A DNA stretch of 64,000 nucleotides from Planobispora rosea (lineage in GTDB: Bacteria > Actinomycetota > Actinomycetes > Streptosporangiales > Streptosporangiaceae). A model generated the notes under the pieces. It saw only the letters and a program-made list of their open reading frames with translations. It did no database searches and was not told where the DNA came from. Each line of letters opens with the position of its first letter. Position 1 is the stretch's first letter. Both the position numbers and the translations under genes were made by a program. The stretch covers positions 310,001-374,000 of the forward strand of contig NZ_BMQP01000001.1 in assembly GCF_014648175.1 (NCBI RefSeq), in the 5' to 3' direction. This document shows, one piece after another, positions 34,105 to 43,825 of the stretch.

Positions 34105-35943
34105 GTGCGCATTCAGCCTGGCCAGACCGATCCCGCGGTGATCCGCAACTTCTGCATCATCGCGCACATCGACCACGGCAAGTCGACGCTTGCCGACCGC
34201 ATGCTGCAGATCACCGGCGTGGTCGACGACCGTTCCATGCGCGCTCAGTACCTCGACCGCATGGACATCGAGCGTGAGCGCGGCATCACGATCAAGTCGC
34301 AGGCGGTCCGGCTGCCGTGGAAGGTGGGCGAGACCGACTACGTCCTCAACATGATCGACACTCCCGGGCACGTCGACTTCACCTACGAGGTCTCCCGGTC
34401 CCTCCAGGCGTGCGAGGGCGCGATTCTGCTGGTGGACGCGGCGCAGGGCATCGAGGCGCAGACCCTGGCCAATCTCTACCTGGCCATGAACGCCGACCTG
34501 ACGATCATCCCGGTGCTCAACAAGATCGACCTTCCCGCCGCCCAGCCGGAGAAGTACGCCGCCGAGCTCGCCCACCTCATCGGCTGCGAGCCGGAGGACG
34601 TGCTGAAGGTCTCCGGCAAGACCGGCGTCGGCGTCCGTGAGCTCCTGGACCACGTGGTCGCGAGCGTCCCGGCGCCGGTCGGCGACGCCGCGGCCCCTGC
34701 CCGTGCGCTGATCTTCGACTCGGTCTACGACACCTACCGGGGTGTGATCACCTACGTCCGGGTCATGGACGGCCACCTGGGCAAGCGCGAGCGCATCCTG
34801 ATGATGTCCACCGGCGCCGCCCACGAGACGCTGGAGATCGGCGTCATCTCCCCTGAGCCGAAGATCGCTGACAAGGGCCTGGGCGTCGGCGAGGTGGGAT
34901 ATCTGATCACCGGTGTGAAGGACGTGCGCCAGTCGCGGGTCGGTGACACGGTCACCTCCGTCTCCCGCTCCGCCACCGAGCCGCTGGGCGGCTACGAGCA
35001 CCCCAAGCCGATGGTCTTCTCGGGCCTGTACCCGATCGACGGCGACGACTACCCCGAGCTCCGCGAGGCCCTGGACAAGCTCCAGCTCAACGACGCCGCG
35101 CTGGTCTACGAGCCGGAGACCTCCGCGGCCCTGGGCTTCGGCTTCCGCTGCGGCTTCCTCGGCCTGCTCCACATGGAGATCGTCCGCGAGCGCCTGGAGC
35201 GCGAGTTCAACCTCTCCCTGATCTCCACCGCGCCGAACGTGGTCTACCAGGTCGTCATGGAGGACGGCAAAGAGGTCACCGTCACCAACCCGTCGGAGTT
35301 CCCCACCGGCAAGGTGGACAAGGTCTTCGAGCCGGTGACGAAGGCGACCGTGCTGGTCCCGTCGGAGTTCATCGGCGCCATCATGGAGCTCTGCCAGAAC
35401 CGCCGCGGCAACCTGCAGGGCATGGACTACCTGTCCGAGGACCGCGTCGAGATCCGCTACACCATGCCGCTGGGCGAGATCATCTTCGACTTCTTCGACC
35501 AGCTCAAGTCCCGCACGCGCGGCTACGCCTCGCTCGACTACGAGCCCTTCGGCGAGCAGGAGGCCGACCTGGTCAAGGTCGACATCCTGCTCCAGGGCGA
35601 GGCGGTCGACGCCTTCAGTGCCATCGTGCACAAGGACAAGGCGTACGGCTACGGCGTCGAGATGGCCAAGAAGCTCCGCGAGCTCATCCCCCGGCAGCAG
35701 TTCGAGGTGCCGATCCAGGCCGCCATCGGCGCCCGGGTCATCGCCCGCGAGAACATCCGCGCCATCCGCAAGGACGTCCTGGCCAAGTGCTACGGCGGCG
35801 ACATCTCCCGTAAGCGCAAGCTGCTGGAGAAGCAGAAGGAGGGCAAGAAGCGGATGAAGATGGTCGGCCGGGTGGAGGTCCCCCAGGAGGCCTTCGTCGC
35901 CGCGCTGTCCACCGAGTCGTCCACGGACAAGCCCAAGAAGTAG
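34105..35943 (+). CDS. lepA: elongation factor 4 (LepA), ribosome-associated GTPase
   Basis: 612-residue EF4: G1 [10 protein letters not shown]2 region [27 protein letters not shown], then domains II, III, V and the LepA-specific C-terminal domain ([29 protein letters not shown], shown here only as the family signature). GTG start. It promotes back-translocation or initiation quality control on the ribosome. A small hairpin (GCTGG-ATTTA-CCAGC, about 34055) lies in the leader. A strong terminator follows. Confidence 0.97.
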   Translation: MRIQPGQTDPAVIRNFCIIAHIDHGKSTLADRMLQITGVVDDRSMRAQYLDRMDIERERGITIKSQAVRLPWKVGETDYVLNMIDTPGHVDFTYEVSRSLQACEGAILLVDAAQGIEAQTLANLYLAMNADLTIIPVLNKIDLPAAQPEKYAAELAHLIGCEPEDVLKVSGKTGVGVRELLDHVVASVPAPVGDAAAPARALIFDSVYDTYRGVITYVRVMDGHLGKRERILMMSTGAAHETLEIGVISPEPKIADKGLGVGEVGYLITGVKDVRQSRVGDTVTSVSRSATEPLGGYEHPKPMVFSGLYPIDGDDYPELREALDKLQLNDAALVYEPETSAALGFGFRCGFLGLLHMEIVRERLEREFNLSLISTAPNVVYQVVMEDGKEVTVTNPSEFPTGKVDKVFEPVTKATVLVPSEFIGAIMELCQNRRGNLQGMDYLSEDRVEIRYTMPLGEIIFDFFDQLKSRTRGYASLDYEPFGEQEADLVKVDILLQGEAVDAFSAIVHKDKAYGYGVEMAKKLRELIPRQQFEVPIQAAIGARVIARENIRAIRKDVLAKCYGGDISRKRKLLEKQKEGKKRMKMVGRVEVPQEAFVAALSTESSTDKPKK

Positions 35944-35954
35944 CCCGGGGGGCG

Positions 35955-36043
35955 TGCTCCGGGCCCGGGGTCCCGTCTGCTCCGGGCTCGGCGTCTCGCC
36001 TGCTCGGGTCCGGGATCCCGCGTGTTCGGGTCCGGGGTCCGCA
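35955..36043 (+). repeat. four degenerate ~23-bp tandem repeats after lepA
   Basis: Units starting TGCTCCGGGC, TGCTCCGGGC, TGCTCGGGTC and TGTTCGGGTC follow each other head to tail between the lepA stop and its terminator. Non-coding; role unknown. Confidence 0.45.
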
Positions 36044-36054
36044 GCGAACGCGTC

Positions 36055-36087
36055 AGGCCCGGTCCGGCTGTGTGCCGGACCGGGCCT
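36055..36087 (+). terminator. lepA terminator
   Basis: Perfect 14-bp inverted repeat (36055-36068 with 36074-36087) and TGTGT loop, followed by TTCGTGTC, 110 nt beyond the lepA stop. It may also serve the convergent chitinase. Confidence 0.7.
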
Positions 36088-36203
36088 TCGTGTCACGGAA
36101 GCGGGTTCCGCGCCCCGGGGCCGGGCGGGGCCGGGGCGACCCAGGACCCCGGCCCCGCCCGGGTTCCGCGAGCCGGCGGGCGGACCTCCGGCGCGTCAGG
36201 ACG

Positions 36204-37481
36204 TCAGCGCAGGACCCGGTAGAGCGCCGAGGTGAGCGAACCCTTGGCGTCGTCCTGGTCGAGCGACCACATCATGGAGCCGCCCAGGCCCTTCAGGCGG
36301 ATGTAGGCCGCCTTCTGGGTGACGGTCGCCGGGTCGTCGTAGGACCAGAACTCGTTGCCGTCGTAGAGCCACATCGAGCCCGTGCGCAGGTCGCGGTAGC
36401 GCTTGCCGGGCTTCTTCACCAGTTCCTTGTAGTCCTCGGTGCCGGCGGCCCACTTGCCCTGGGCGGGGCCGGTGCTGGTGCCGTACAGGCCGTTCCTGCC
36501 GCCGGTCACGCCCGTCCAGCCCTGGCCGTAGGCGGGCACGCCGACCACGATCTTCCTGGCCGGGGCGCCGCGCTTCAGGTAGTCGCGGACGGTCTGGTCC
36601 ACGCTGTAGGTGAACTGGTGGGGGTCCTTCGGGTCGGTGAACAGGTTGCCGTTGTGACCGGTGACCTTCTCCCACGGGCCCTGCAGGTCGTAGCCCTGGA
36701 GGTTGCCGAAGGTCAGGTTCTTGAAGACCTCGCGGACGTCGAAGCCGGCGTCGATCTTCGCGGCGGAGGCCGGGAGATAGGCGGTGATCTCGCTCTTGGG
36801 GTCGTACTCGTTCATCTGACGGCGGAGCTCGGCGAGGAACAGCGTGAAGTTCTGCCGGTCCTCGGGCCGGATCACGTTGCCCTCGTTGCCCTCGGAGCCG
36901 GGCCACTCCCAGTCGAGGTCGATGCCGTCGAAGACGCCCGCGCCGGTCCCGGCCGGGAGGCCCGGCAGGTTGCCCTTGAGCCAGAGGTCGATGCAGGAGG
37001 CGGCCAGCTTGCTGCGGCTCTCGGGGGTGAGGACGGCGTCGGAGAAGTACTTCGAGCCGCTCCACCCGCCGAGCGAGATCAGCGCCTTGAGGCCGGGGTG
37101 CTTGGCCTTGAGCTCCTTGAGCTGGTTCAGGTTGCCCTTGAGGGGCTGCTCGGCGGTGTCACCGACGCCGTCCACGCTGTGCGCGGCGTCCATCGACATG
37201 CCCCAGTCGGCCCACTCGTCGGCGGACACGCAGGTGCCGTCCTGGCTGACGTTGCCGAAGGCGTAGTTGATGTGGGTCAGCTTGGCGGCGGCGCCGCTGG
37301 TGTCGACGTCCTTGACGAAGAACTGGCGGCCGTAGACGCCCCACTGGATGAAGTATCCGACCCGCTTGTAGCGGTCGCCGTGGCCGGTCTGGGCCTCGGC
37401 GTGGGCGGTGGCCGGTGCGGCCACGGCGGCGAGGCCGGTGGCGAGGACCGCCGCGACCATCGGCCGGAGGAATCGCTTCAC
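36204..37481 (-). CDS. secreted chitinase, GH18
   Basis: 425-residue secreted GH18 enzyme hydrolysing chitin beta-1,4 bonds. Signal peptide with AHA cleavage near residue 28. The catalytic motif FDGIDLDWEWP has the proton donor Glu192. SLGGWSGS, MTxY-like positions and C-terminal GGSMMWSLDQDD complete the barrel. No carbohydrate-binding module. GTG 37481 is chosen because GGAG lies 6 nt upstream and yields a clean signal peptide; an in-frame GTG at 37493 lacks one. Promoter and palindromic operator are recognisable upstream. Confidence 0.93.
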   Translation of the reverse strand: MKRFLRPMVAAVLATGLAAVAAPATAHAEAQTGHGDRYKRVGYFIQWGVYGRQFFVKDVDTSGAAAKLTHINYAFGNVSQDGTCVSADEWADWGMSMDAAHSVDGVGDTAEQPLKGNLNQLKELKAKHPGLKALISLGGWSGSKYFSDAVLTPESRSKLAASCIDLWLKGNLPGLPAGTGAGVFDGIDLDWEWPGSEGNEGNVIRPEDRQNFTLFLAELRRQMNEYDPKSEITAYLPASAAKIDAGFDVREVFKNLTFGNLQGYDLQGPWEKVTGHNGNLFTDPKDPHQFTYSVDQTVRDYLKRGAPARKIVVGVPAYGQGWTGVTGGRNGLYGTSTGPAQGKWAAGTEDYKELVKKPGKRYRDLRTGSMWLYDGNEFWSYDDPATVTQKAAYIRLKGLGGSMMWSLDQDDAKGSLTSALYRVLR

Positions 37482-37507
37482 GGGATTCTCCACACGTTCG
37501 GGGGGAT

Positions 37508-37534
37508 AACTTATAGGAAACTTTCCTTTAAGTT
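37508..37534. promoter_or_regulatory. near-perfect 27-bp palindrome at the chitinase transcription start
   Basis: 13-bp arms with one mismatch around a central C and core AGGAAACTTTCCT. It begins exactly at the predicted +1, so a bound repressor would block initiation or early elongation. The GGAAA-TTTCC core is reminiscent of ROK-type sugar repressor sites (from memory, not verified). Confidence 0.6.
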
Positions 37535-37541
37535 TCTCCGG

Positions 37542-37570
37542 ATCGTAGGTCCGGCCGATTCACCCGTCAA
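37542..37570 (-). promoter_or_regulatory. chitinase promoter
   Basis: Minus strand TTGACG (37570-37565), 17-bp spacer, TACGAT (37547-37542); predicted start about 37535, giving a ~54-nt leader to GTG 37481. Confidence 0.7.
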
Positions 37571-37650
37571 CGGCCCTCTCACAATGTGCTGCATCGTGCG
37601 CACCGGCCGGGCCGTACCGGGCACCGTGACGGGGACGGCAGACTTGGGAG

Positions 37651-38865
37651 GTGCCATCCACACTTCCCGACGGGGATCCCGTACCGCCCTCCGGCGAGCT
37701 GCCCGCGAGCGCGCTCGACGGCCTGGGCGGGCGGTCCTTCGGCTTCTACGTCCACGTGCCCTTCTGCGTGACCCGCTGCGGTTACTGCGACTTCAACACC
37801 TACACGGCGTCCGAGCTCGGACCGGGCGCCTCGCACGCGGACTACGCCGCCACCGCGGTCGAGGAGGTACGGCGGGCCCGCGCCGCTCTCGGCGCGGCCG
37901 GGCCGCCGGTCGAGACCGTCTTCTTCGGCGGCGGCACCCCCACCCTGCTGCCCGCCCGCGACCTGGTGCGGATCCTGCGCGCGATCGACGAGGAGTTCGG
38001 GCTCGCCCCGGACGCCGAGGTGACCACCGAGGCCAACCCCGAGTCCGTGGACCCCGCCTACCTGGCCGAGCTGCGGAGCGGCGGGTTCACCCGGATGAGC
38101 TTCGGCATGCAGAGCGCCCGCGAGCACGTGCTCAGGGTGCTGGACCGGCACCACACGCCCGGCCGCGCGGCGCAGGCCGTACGGGAGGCCAGGGACGCGG
38201 GGTTCGAGCACGTCAACCTGGACCTGATCTACAGCACGCCGGGGGAGAGCGACGACGACTGGCGGGCCTCGCTGGCGGCGGCGATCGAGGCGGGGCCCGA
38301 CCACGTCTCGGCGTACTCGCTGATCGTGGAGGAGGGCACCCGGCTGGCCGCCCGGATCCGCCGGGGCGAGCTGCCGATGCCCGACGACGACGTGGCGGCC
38401 GACCGCTACCTCATCGCCGAGTCCATGCTCACCGAGGCGGGGTTCCACTGGTACGAGGTGTCCAACTGGGCGAGCGCGGAGGCGGGCCGCTGCCGGCACA
38501 ACCTGCTCTACTGGACCGGCGGCGACTGGTGGGGTGTCGGCCCCGGGGCGCACAGCCACGTCGGCGGCACCCGGTGGTGGAACGTCAAGCACCCGGCGGC
38601 CTACGCCCAGCGGCTGGCCGCGGGGGTCTCGCCCGCGCACGCGCGCGAGGTGCTGACGCCGGAGGACCGCACGGTGGAGCGGATCATGCTGGAGCTCCGG
38701 CTGGCCGAGGGGTTCCCGCTGGCCGAGCTGGACCGGCCGGCGGTGGTCGCCCGGGCGCTGGCCGACGGCCTGCTGGAGACCGAGCCGTTCAAGCGGGGCC
38801 GCGCCGTGCTCACGCTCCGCGGCCGCCTGCTGGCCGACGCCCTGGTACGCGACCTCGTCAGTTGA
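37651..38865 (+). CDS. hemW: radical SAM protein HemW (HemN-like heme chaperone)
   Basis: 404-residue radical SAM protein. CVTRCGYC supplies the 4Fe-4S ligands (Cys39, Cys43, Cys46); FGGGTPTLL, NPESVD, SFGMQS and NLDLIYSTPGES follow. The HemN-specific fourth Cys arrangement of true coproporphyrinogen dehydrogenases is absent (CxxxCxxC followed by DF), matching HemW, a heme-binding protein that delivers heme. GTG start close after GGGAG. The C-terminal codons run into a 14-bp tandem repeat. Confidence 0.92.
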   Translation: MPSTLPDGDPVPPSGELPASALDGLGGRSFGFYVHVPFCVTRCGYCDFNTYTASELGPGASHADYAATAVEEVRRARAALGAAGPPVETVFFGGGTPTLLPARDLVRILRAIDEEFGLAPDAEVTTEANPESVDPAYLAELRSGGFTRMSFGMQSAREHVLRVLDRHHTPGRAAQAVREARDAGFEHVNLDLIYSTPGESDDDWRASLAAAIEAGPDHVSAYSLIVEEGTRLAARIRRGELPMPDDDVAADRYLIAESMLTEAGFHWYEVSNWASAEAGRCRHNLLYWTGGDWWGVGPGAHSHVGGTRWWNVKHPAAYAQRLAAGVSPAHAREVLTPEDRTVERIMLELRLAEGFPLAELDRPAVVARALADGLLETEPFKRGRAVLTLRGRLLADALVRDLVS

Positions 38866-38897
38866 CCTGCGTCAGTTGGCCTGCGTCAGTTGGCCGG
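38856..38897. repeat. three tandem 14-bp repeats at the hemW 3' end
   Basis: CGTCAGTTGACCTG, CGTCAGTTGGCCTG and CGTCAGTTGGCCGG run head to tail. They encode the last residues and stop of hemW on plus and the C-terminal LTQ-N residues and stop of the convergent membrane-protein gene on minus. Confidence 0.85.
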
Positions 38898-39552
38898 CCC
38901 GCTTGCGGGCGCGGCTCCGCTTCACCGGCACGACGATGGTCACGATGATGGCCAGCAGGAAGCCGGCGACCGGCACCGCGGCCAGGATCAGGAAGGACTT
39001 GACGCTCAGCAGGGAGTCGTCGGACAGCTGCCTGCCCATGCCGAAGCGCGCCGCGGAGTTGTTGGCGACGCAGAGGAGCTGGTAGTCGCCCGCCTGCTCG
39101 ACGTCGATCAGCCGGCCCAGCCTCCAGCGCGTGCCCTCGTCGCCGATCGTCGTGATCACGGCGGGCTCGACCAGCTGGGCCCGCTGGGCGGAGTCGCCCT
39201 GGAAGGCGCAGTTGAACAGGCTCTCCTCGGGGTCGGAGACGTAGACGGCGGGGTCGTCCTCCGGGTCCAGCCTCACGGTCACGGTCTCGTAGGAGGCGAA
39301 CGAGGACGAGGGGGTGGCGTCGTCGACGGCGCCGAAGGCGTTGCCGATGGCGACCGCGACGACGGCGCCCGCGGAGAGCACCGCGAGCAGCCAGGCGCCG
39401 GCGATCCACCCGAGACTGGGCTTCACCTTCGTCTTGGTCCTCGGAGGCGATCCCGGGCCGGGGGAGGCAGGGGTGCCGTAGGGGTGTGCGGGGGGCGTGG
39501 GACCGGGGGCGCCGTAGGCGCCGGCGGTGGACGTTCCAAAATCGTGCGACAT
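38872..39552 (-). CDS. two-helix membrane protein, paralogue A (MSHxFGT family)
   Basis: 226 residues. Cytoplasmic Pro/Gly-rich N-terminus, one helix (IAGAWLLAVLSAGAVVAVAIG, about 52-72), an extracellular ~100-residue domain with two Cys (FNCAF, LLCVA) likely forming a disulfide, and a second helix followed by VKRSRARK. The same plan, the same MSHxFGT start and VKRSRARK end occur in the protein encoded at 40616-41467, so the two are paralogues. No ribosome-binding site precedes ATG 39552. Function unknown. Confidence 0.75.
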   Translation of the reverse strand: MSHDFGTSTAGAYGAPGPTPPAHPYGTPASPGPGSPPRTKTKVKPSLGWIAGAWLLAVLSAGAVVAVAIGNAFGAVDDATPSSSFASYETVTVRLDPEDDPAVYVSDPEESLFNCAFQGDSAQRAQLVEPAVITTIGDEGTRWRLGRLIDVEQAGDYQLLCVANNSAARFGMGRQLSDDSLLSVKSFLILAAVPVAGFLLAIIVTIVVPVKRSRARKRAGQLTQAN

Positions 39553-39722
39553 GGAGGAAACTGTGCAGCCTGCCACTTGTGACCCAGTGGTAAGCCACTT
39601 ACCGATCAGGCGGCTTCCGGGCCGTGCGGCGGAGCGCCGGTCTCGCCGCCGGCGGACGTCAGCCGGCGGAGCGGATGCTCATCGGGCAGCGGTGGTGCCC
39701 GCCCCGGCCGGCCGCCTGCCGG

Positions 39723-40538
39723 TCACGCCTGCGCGCCGGGAGCCGTCACGAAGTCGATCAGCTCCTCGACCGGGGCGAGCAGTTCCGGCTCCAGGTCCGC
39801 GTACGTGCTGACGGCGCCGAGGATGCGGCGCCACGCGTCGGCGGGCTCCAGGGCCCAGCCCAGGGCCGCGATGACCCCTTCCTTCCACGGCACGCCGCGC
39901 GGTACGGACGGCCAGGCCCGGATCCCGAGGACCGAGGGTTTGACCGCCTGCCAGATGTCCACGAACGGGTGGCCGGTGACCAGCACGTGCGGGGAGGAGA
40001 CCAGGGCCGCGATCCGGCTCTCCTTCGACCCCTCGACCAGGTGGTCGACGAGCACCCCCAGACGGCGGCCGGGGGCGGGGCCGAACTCCTCGACGATCCC
40101 GGGCAGATGGTCGACGCCCTCCAGGTACTCCACCACCACGCCCTCGACCCGCAGGTCGTGACCCCAGATCTTCTCCACGAGGGCGGCGTCGTGCACGCCC
40201 TCGACGTAGATCCGGCTCTCCCGGGCGGTCCGGGCCCTCAGCCCTTCCACGGTGAGGGAGCCCGAGGCGCTGCGCCGGGGGCCCCGGGGCGCGGCGGCGG
40301 GCCGTACCAGCGTCACCACCTTGCCCTCCAGGAGGAACGCGGCGGGCTCCAGCGGGAACACCCGCCGCCGCCCGAAGCGGTCCTCCAGCGTGACGGCCTC
40401 CTTGTCGCAGGCCACCACCGCGCCGCAGAAGCCGCCGGCGGCGTCCTCCACGACCAGGTCGAGCTCCGCGGGGACCTGCGGGATCGTCCCCTTGAGGGGT
40501 CGCCGCCAGTTCCCGGCCAGCACGTCACGCTCGTACAT
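39723..40538 (-). CDS. DUF3097 family protein
   Basis: 271-residue cytoplasmic protein of a family largely confined to actinobacteria. Recognisable segments: VVEDAAGGFCGAVVACDKEAVTLEDRFGR, SRIYVEGVHDAALVEKIWG, LVDHLVEGSKESRIA and VTGHPFVDIWQAVKP. The EGxxDAxLV and DHL patterns suggest a Toprim-like nucleotide-handling fold (inference). ATG 40538 preferred; GTG 40562 would add eight residues. Flanked by the two paralogous membrane-protein genes. Confidence 0.8.
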   Translation of the reverse strand: MYERDVLAGNWRRPLKGTIPQVPAELDLVVEDAAGGFCGAVVACDKEAVTLEDRFGRRRVFPLEPAAFLLEGKVVTLVRPAAAPRGPRRSASGSLTVEGLRARTARESRIYVEGVHDAALVEKIWGHDLRVEGVVVEYLEGVDHLPGIVEEFGPAPGRRLGVLVDHLVEGSKESRIAALVSSPHVLVTGHPFVDIWQAVKPSVLGIRAWPSVPRGVPWKEGVIAALGWALEPADAWRRILGAVSTYADLEPELLAPVEELIDFVTAPGAQA

Positions 40539-40615
40539 CACCGACCGCCTGCCCTCTCTCACCGGAGATCACGGAGATCACGGGGATCCCAGGGGGACGG
40601 TAGCAAACCGGGCGG

Positions 40616-41467
40616 TCACCCGCCGTAGGGCGAGGCCCAGGCCCCGGCGGACGCGGTGGCCGTCTTGCGGGCCCGGCTCCGCTTCACCAGCACGACGATC
40701 GTCACGATGACTGCGGCCAGGAAGCCGACGGCCGGCACCGCGATGACCAGGAGGGTGCCTCCGACCAGCGATCCGGCGGCCACCTCCTTGCCGATGCCGA
40801 ACCTGGCGGTGGCGCCGTCCGCGACATCACAGATGATCTTGTGTTCTCCGCCCTGCTTGGCCTCGATGCGCAGGCCCAGTTCCCACTCCCCGCTGGTCAC
40901 CTGCACGTTCGGCCGGGCCAGCTCGCCCTGCGGGGTGCCCTCCTGGAAGCGGCACTCGAACCTGGTCCCCGTGGCGGCGGAGACATAGAGGGCGGGCCTG
41001 TCCGCGGCCTCGGCCGTCGGGTCCACCAGGTTCACGGTCATGACCTCGCCGGGGCCCACCGCGGTGGTCGGCGCCGCGTCGGTGACCGTGTTGAAGATGC
41101 CGGCGCCGCCACCGATCACGGCGAGCACCGTGACGAGCACCGCGGCCAGCCAGGCGCCCACGATCCAGCCGATCCCGGGCTTGACCTTCGGCGAGGGACC
41201 CTGCGGAGCACCGTAGCCGGGCGGCGCGTAACCGTGGGAGGGACCGCCGGGGCCCCCGGGGTACTGCTGGCCCCCGGGGTGCTGCCAGCCCCCGTGCTGC
41301 TGGCCTCCGGGGTACTGCTGGCCTGCGGGATGCCGGTGGTCACCGTGCTGCTGGCCGCCGGGGTGCTGCTGGCCGCCGTATGGCTGGCCACCGTACGGCT
41401 GCGAGGGCTGGGGGGCGCCGTGACCGGGCGTGCCACCGCCCGGTGGGGTTCCGAAATTGTGGGACAT
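40616..41467 (-). CDS. two-helix membrane protein, paralogue B, with Gly/Gln/His-rich tail
   Basis: 283 residues. It starts MSHNFGTPP, then about 70 residues of GGQQ/PGGQQH repeats, helix 1 ([20 protein letters not shown]), an extracellular domain with Cys pair (FECRF, IICDV), helix 2 and VKRSRARK. Paralogue of the protein encoded at 38872-39552. The repeat tail is low-complexity and probably cytoplasmic. No Shine-Dalgarno; divergent from hrcA. Confidence 0.75.
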   Translation of the reverse strand: MSHNFGTPPGGGTPGHGAPQPSQPYGGQPYGGQQHPGGQQHGDHRHPAGQQYPGGQQHGGWQHPGGQQYPGGPGGPSHGYAPPGYGAPQGPSPKVKPGIGWIVGAWLAAVLVTVLAVIGGGAGIFNTVTDAAPTTAVGPGEVMTVNLVDPTAEAADRPALYVSAATGTRFECRFQEGTPQGELARPNVQVTSGEWELGLRIEAKQGGEHKIICDVADGATARFGIGKEVAAGSLVGGTLLVIAVPAVGFLAAVIVTIVVLVKRSRARKTATASAGAWASPYGG

Positions 41468-41577
41468 GTTAAGAAGTGTGCCTTCTGCACCTTGTCGTCC
41501 GATAGCAGGACGCTTAACAGCGGCTCGGGTCTTCGCCCGGGCGGTGTTATCGCACCGTGTGGACGAGAGCCGTACAC

Positions 41578-41604
41578 TTGGCACTCGGGAACACAGAGTG
41601 CTAG
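41578..41604. promoter_or_regulatory. CIRCE element (HrcA operator)
   Basis: TTGGCACTC-N9-GAGTGCTAG matches the CIRCE consensus (TTAGCACTC-N9-GAGTGCTAA) at 16 of 18 arm positions. It overlaps a TACACT -10-like hexamer (41573-41578) and precedes hrcA by 53 nt, so HrcA should autorepress hrcA-dnaJ. Confidence 0.88.
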
Positions 41605-41656
41605 GCCGGGCGTTTTCCCGGCGGGTGCACAGGGTCCGGGCAAGGAGGTGAGCGCG

Positions 41657-42670
41657 TTGGTCGACGACCGCAAGCTCGCGGTACTTCGCGCCATCGTCGA
41701 GGATTACGTGTCCACCAATGAGCCGGTGGGGTCCAAGGCCCTCGCCGAGCGGCACAACCTGGGGGTCTCGCCGGCCACCATCCGCAACGACATGGCGATG
41801 CTGGAGGAGCAGGGCTACATCGCCCAGCCGCACACGAGCGCGGGCCGGGTACCCACGGACAAGGGCTACCGCCTGTTCGTGGACCGCCTGTCGCAGGTGA
41901 AGCCGCTGTCGGGCGCGGAGCGCAGGGCCATCGAGTCCTTCCTGGCGGGCGCGGTGGACATCGACGACGTCGTGACCCGCACGGTGCGGCTGCTGGCGCA
42001 GCTCACCCGGCAGGTCGCCGTGGTCCAGTACCCCACGCTCACCAGCTCCACGGTGCGGCACATCGAGCTGGTCCCGCTGACCGAGCGCCGCCTGATGTTC
42101 GTGCTCATCACCAACACCGGCCGCGTCGAGCAGCGCGTGGTCGAGTCCGCCGAGGCGATCGAGGAGAGCCGCGTCGCCCACCTGCGCGCGATGCTCAACG
42201 CCTGCCTGGACGGCTGCGCTCTCGTCAGCGCCCCGGACCGGGTCGCCGACCTGCCCGAGAAGCTCCCGGCCGAGGACCGGCCGCTGGCGGCCACGGTCCT
42301 GTCGGTGCTGCTGGAGTCGCTGGTGGAGCGGCACGATGAGAAGATCGTCTTCGCCGGGACCGCCAACCTGGCGGTGGCCGACCTCAGCGTCGGGCTCCGC
42401 GAGGTCCTGGAGGCCCTGGAAGAGCAGGTCGTGCTCATGCGCCTGCTCGGCGAGACCACCGACCAGTCCGCGCTGACCGTGCGGATCGGTTCGGAGAACC
42501 CCTACACCGGACTCCAGGGCACGTCGATCGTGGCCGCCGGATACGGTTCAGGGGACAAGCAACTGGCCCGGCTGGGTGTGCTGGGCCCGACACGAATGGA
42601 CTACCCGGTCACGATGGGCGCGGTGCGCGCGGTGGCACGCTACGTCAGCCAGATCCTGGCTGCATCATAA
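41657..42670 (+). CDS. hrcA: heat-inducible transcriptional repressor HrcA
   Basis: 337-residue repressor: N-terminal winged helix ([42 protein letters not shown]), central GAF-like domain, and C-terminal [23 protein letters not shown]. The full Shine-Dalgarno AAGGAGGTGA lies 8 nt before TTG 41657, which gives the usual N-terminus; the GTG within that Shine-Dalgarno is unlikely. HrcA binds CIRCE and is itself folded by GroEL. Followed by dnaJ after 12 nt. Confidence 0.96.
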   Translation: MVDDRKLAVLRAIVEDYVSTNEPVGSKALAERHNLGVSPATIRNDMAMLEEQGYIAQPHTSAGRVPTDKGYRLFVDRLSQVKPLSGAERRAIESFLAGAVDIDDVVTRTVRLLAQLTRQVAVVQYPTLTSSTVRHIELVPLTERRLMFVLITNTGRVEQRVVESAEAIEESRVAHLRAMLNACLDGCALVSAPDRVADLPEKLPAEDRPLAATVLSVLLESLVERHDEKIVFAGTANLAVADLSVGLREVLEALEEQVVLMRLLGETTDQSALTVRIGSENPYTGLQGTSIVAAGYGSGDKQLARLGVLGPTRMDYPVTMGAVRAVARYVSQILAAS

Positions 42671-42682
42671 GAGGTCAACTAA

Positions 42683-43825
42683 GTGGCTAAGAGCGACTAC
42701 TACGGCACCCTCGGGGTGCGCCGTGACGCCAGTGCGGAAGAGATCAAGAAGGCCTACCGCCGGCTGGCGCGGGAGCTGCACCCCGATGTGAACCCCGATC
42801 CTGAGACACAGGAGCGGTTCAAGGAGATCACCCAGGCCTACGAGGTCCTCTCCGACCCCAGCAAGCGGCAGATGTACGACATGGGCGCCGACCCGTTCGC
42901 CACCGCCGGTGGCGCGGGCGCCGGGGGTTTCGGCGCGGGCTTCCCGTTCAGCGACATCATGGACGCGTTCTTCGGCACGGCCACCGGAGGTGCCGCGCGC
43001 GGACCCCGCTCCCGCGCCCGCCGGGGCCGCAACGCCACCATCCGGGTCGAGCTGGACCTGCGCGAGGCGGCGTTCGGCACCACCCGCGAGCTGGTCGTCG
43101 ACACGGCCGTGGTGTGCGATGTCTGCACCGGCTCGGGGGCCGCCGCCGGCACCCACCCCGACACCTGTGACATGTGCCACGGCCGCGGTGAGGTCTCCCA
43201 GGTCACCCGGTCCTTCCTGGGCCAGGTCATGACCTCGCGGCCCTGCCCCCAGTGCGGCGGCTTCGGCTCGATCATCCGCCACCCCTGCCAGGAGTGCTCC
43301 GGTGACGGCCGGGTCCGCACCCGGCGCACCATCAAGGTCCGCATCCCGGCGGGTGTGGAGGACGGCACCCACATCCAACTCGCCGGAGAGGGCGAGATCG
43401 GCCCCGGCGGAGGCCCGCCCGGAGACCTCTTCCTGGAGATCGTCGAACGTCCGCACGAGATCTTCGAGCGCCGCGGCGACGACCTGCACTGCACCGTGCA
43501 GATCCCGATGACCGCGGCCGCGCTGGGCACCATCCTGACCGTGGAGACGCTCGACGGCGCCGAGGAGCTCGACATCCGGCCCGGCACCCAGTCGGGGCAG
43601 ACCATCCCGCTGTACGGCCGCGGCGTCCAGCGCCTCAACGAGACCGGCCGCGGTGACCTGCTCATCCACGTCAACGTGGAGACGCCGACCCGGCTCGACC
43701 CGGCCCAGGAGGAGCTCCTGCGCGAGCTGTCCAAGCTGCGCGGCGAGGAGCGTCCGCCCGGCAAGTTCGCCCCCGGCCAGCAGGGCTTCTTCTCGCGGCT
43801 GCGGGACGCCTTCAACGGCCGATGA
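42683..43825 (+). CDS. dnaJ: molecular chaperone DnaJ
   Basis: 380-residue type I Hsp40: J domain with HPD ([11 protein letters not shown]), Gly/Phe region, and four zinc-binding repeats [24 protein letters not shown] and CQECSGDG, then the C-terminal substrate domain. It stimulates DnaK ATPase. GTG start 12 nt after hrcA, GAGGTC upstream. Being in the hrcA operon it is the dnaJ2-type copy. The stop overlaps the rsmE ATG. Confidence 0.96.
   Translation: MAKSDYYGTLGVRRDASAEEIKKAYRRLARELHPDVNPDPETQERFKEITQAYEVLSDPSKRQMYDMGADPFATAGGAGAGGFGAGFPFSDIMDAFFGTATGGAARGPRSRARRGRNATIRVELDLREAAFGTTRELVVDTAVVCDVCTGSGAAAGTHPDTCDMCHGRGEVSQVTRSFLGQVMTSRPCPQCGGFGSIIRHPCQECSGDGRVRTRRTIKVRIPAGVEDGTHIQLAGEGEIGPGGGPPGDLFLEIVERPHEIFERRGDDLHCTVQIPMTAAALGTILTVETLDGAEELDIRPGTQSGQTIPLYGRGVQRLNETGRGDLLIHVNVETPTRLDPAQEELLRELSKLRGEERPPGKFAPGQQGFFSRLRDAFNGR

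Noticed and set aside
36072-38948. 958-codon plus-strand frame over the chitinase and hemW genes
   Set aside because: It crosses two well-identified genes in other frames, and its translation is repetitive GC-shadow sequence.
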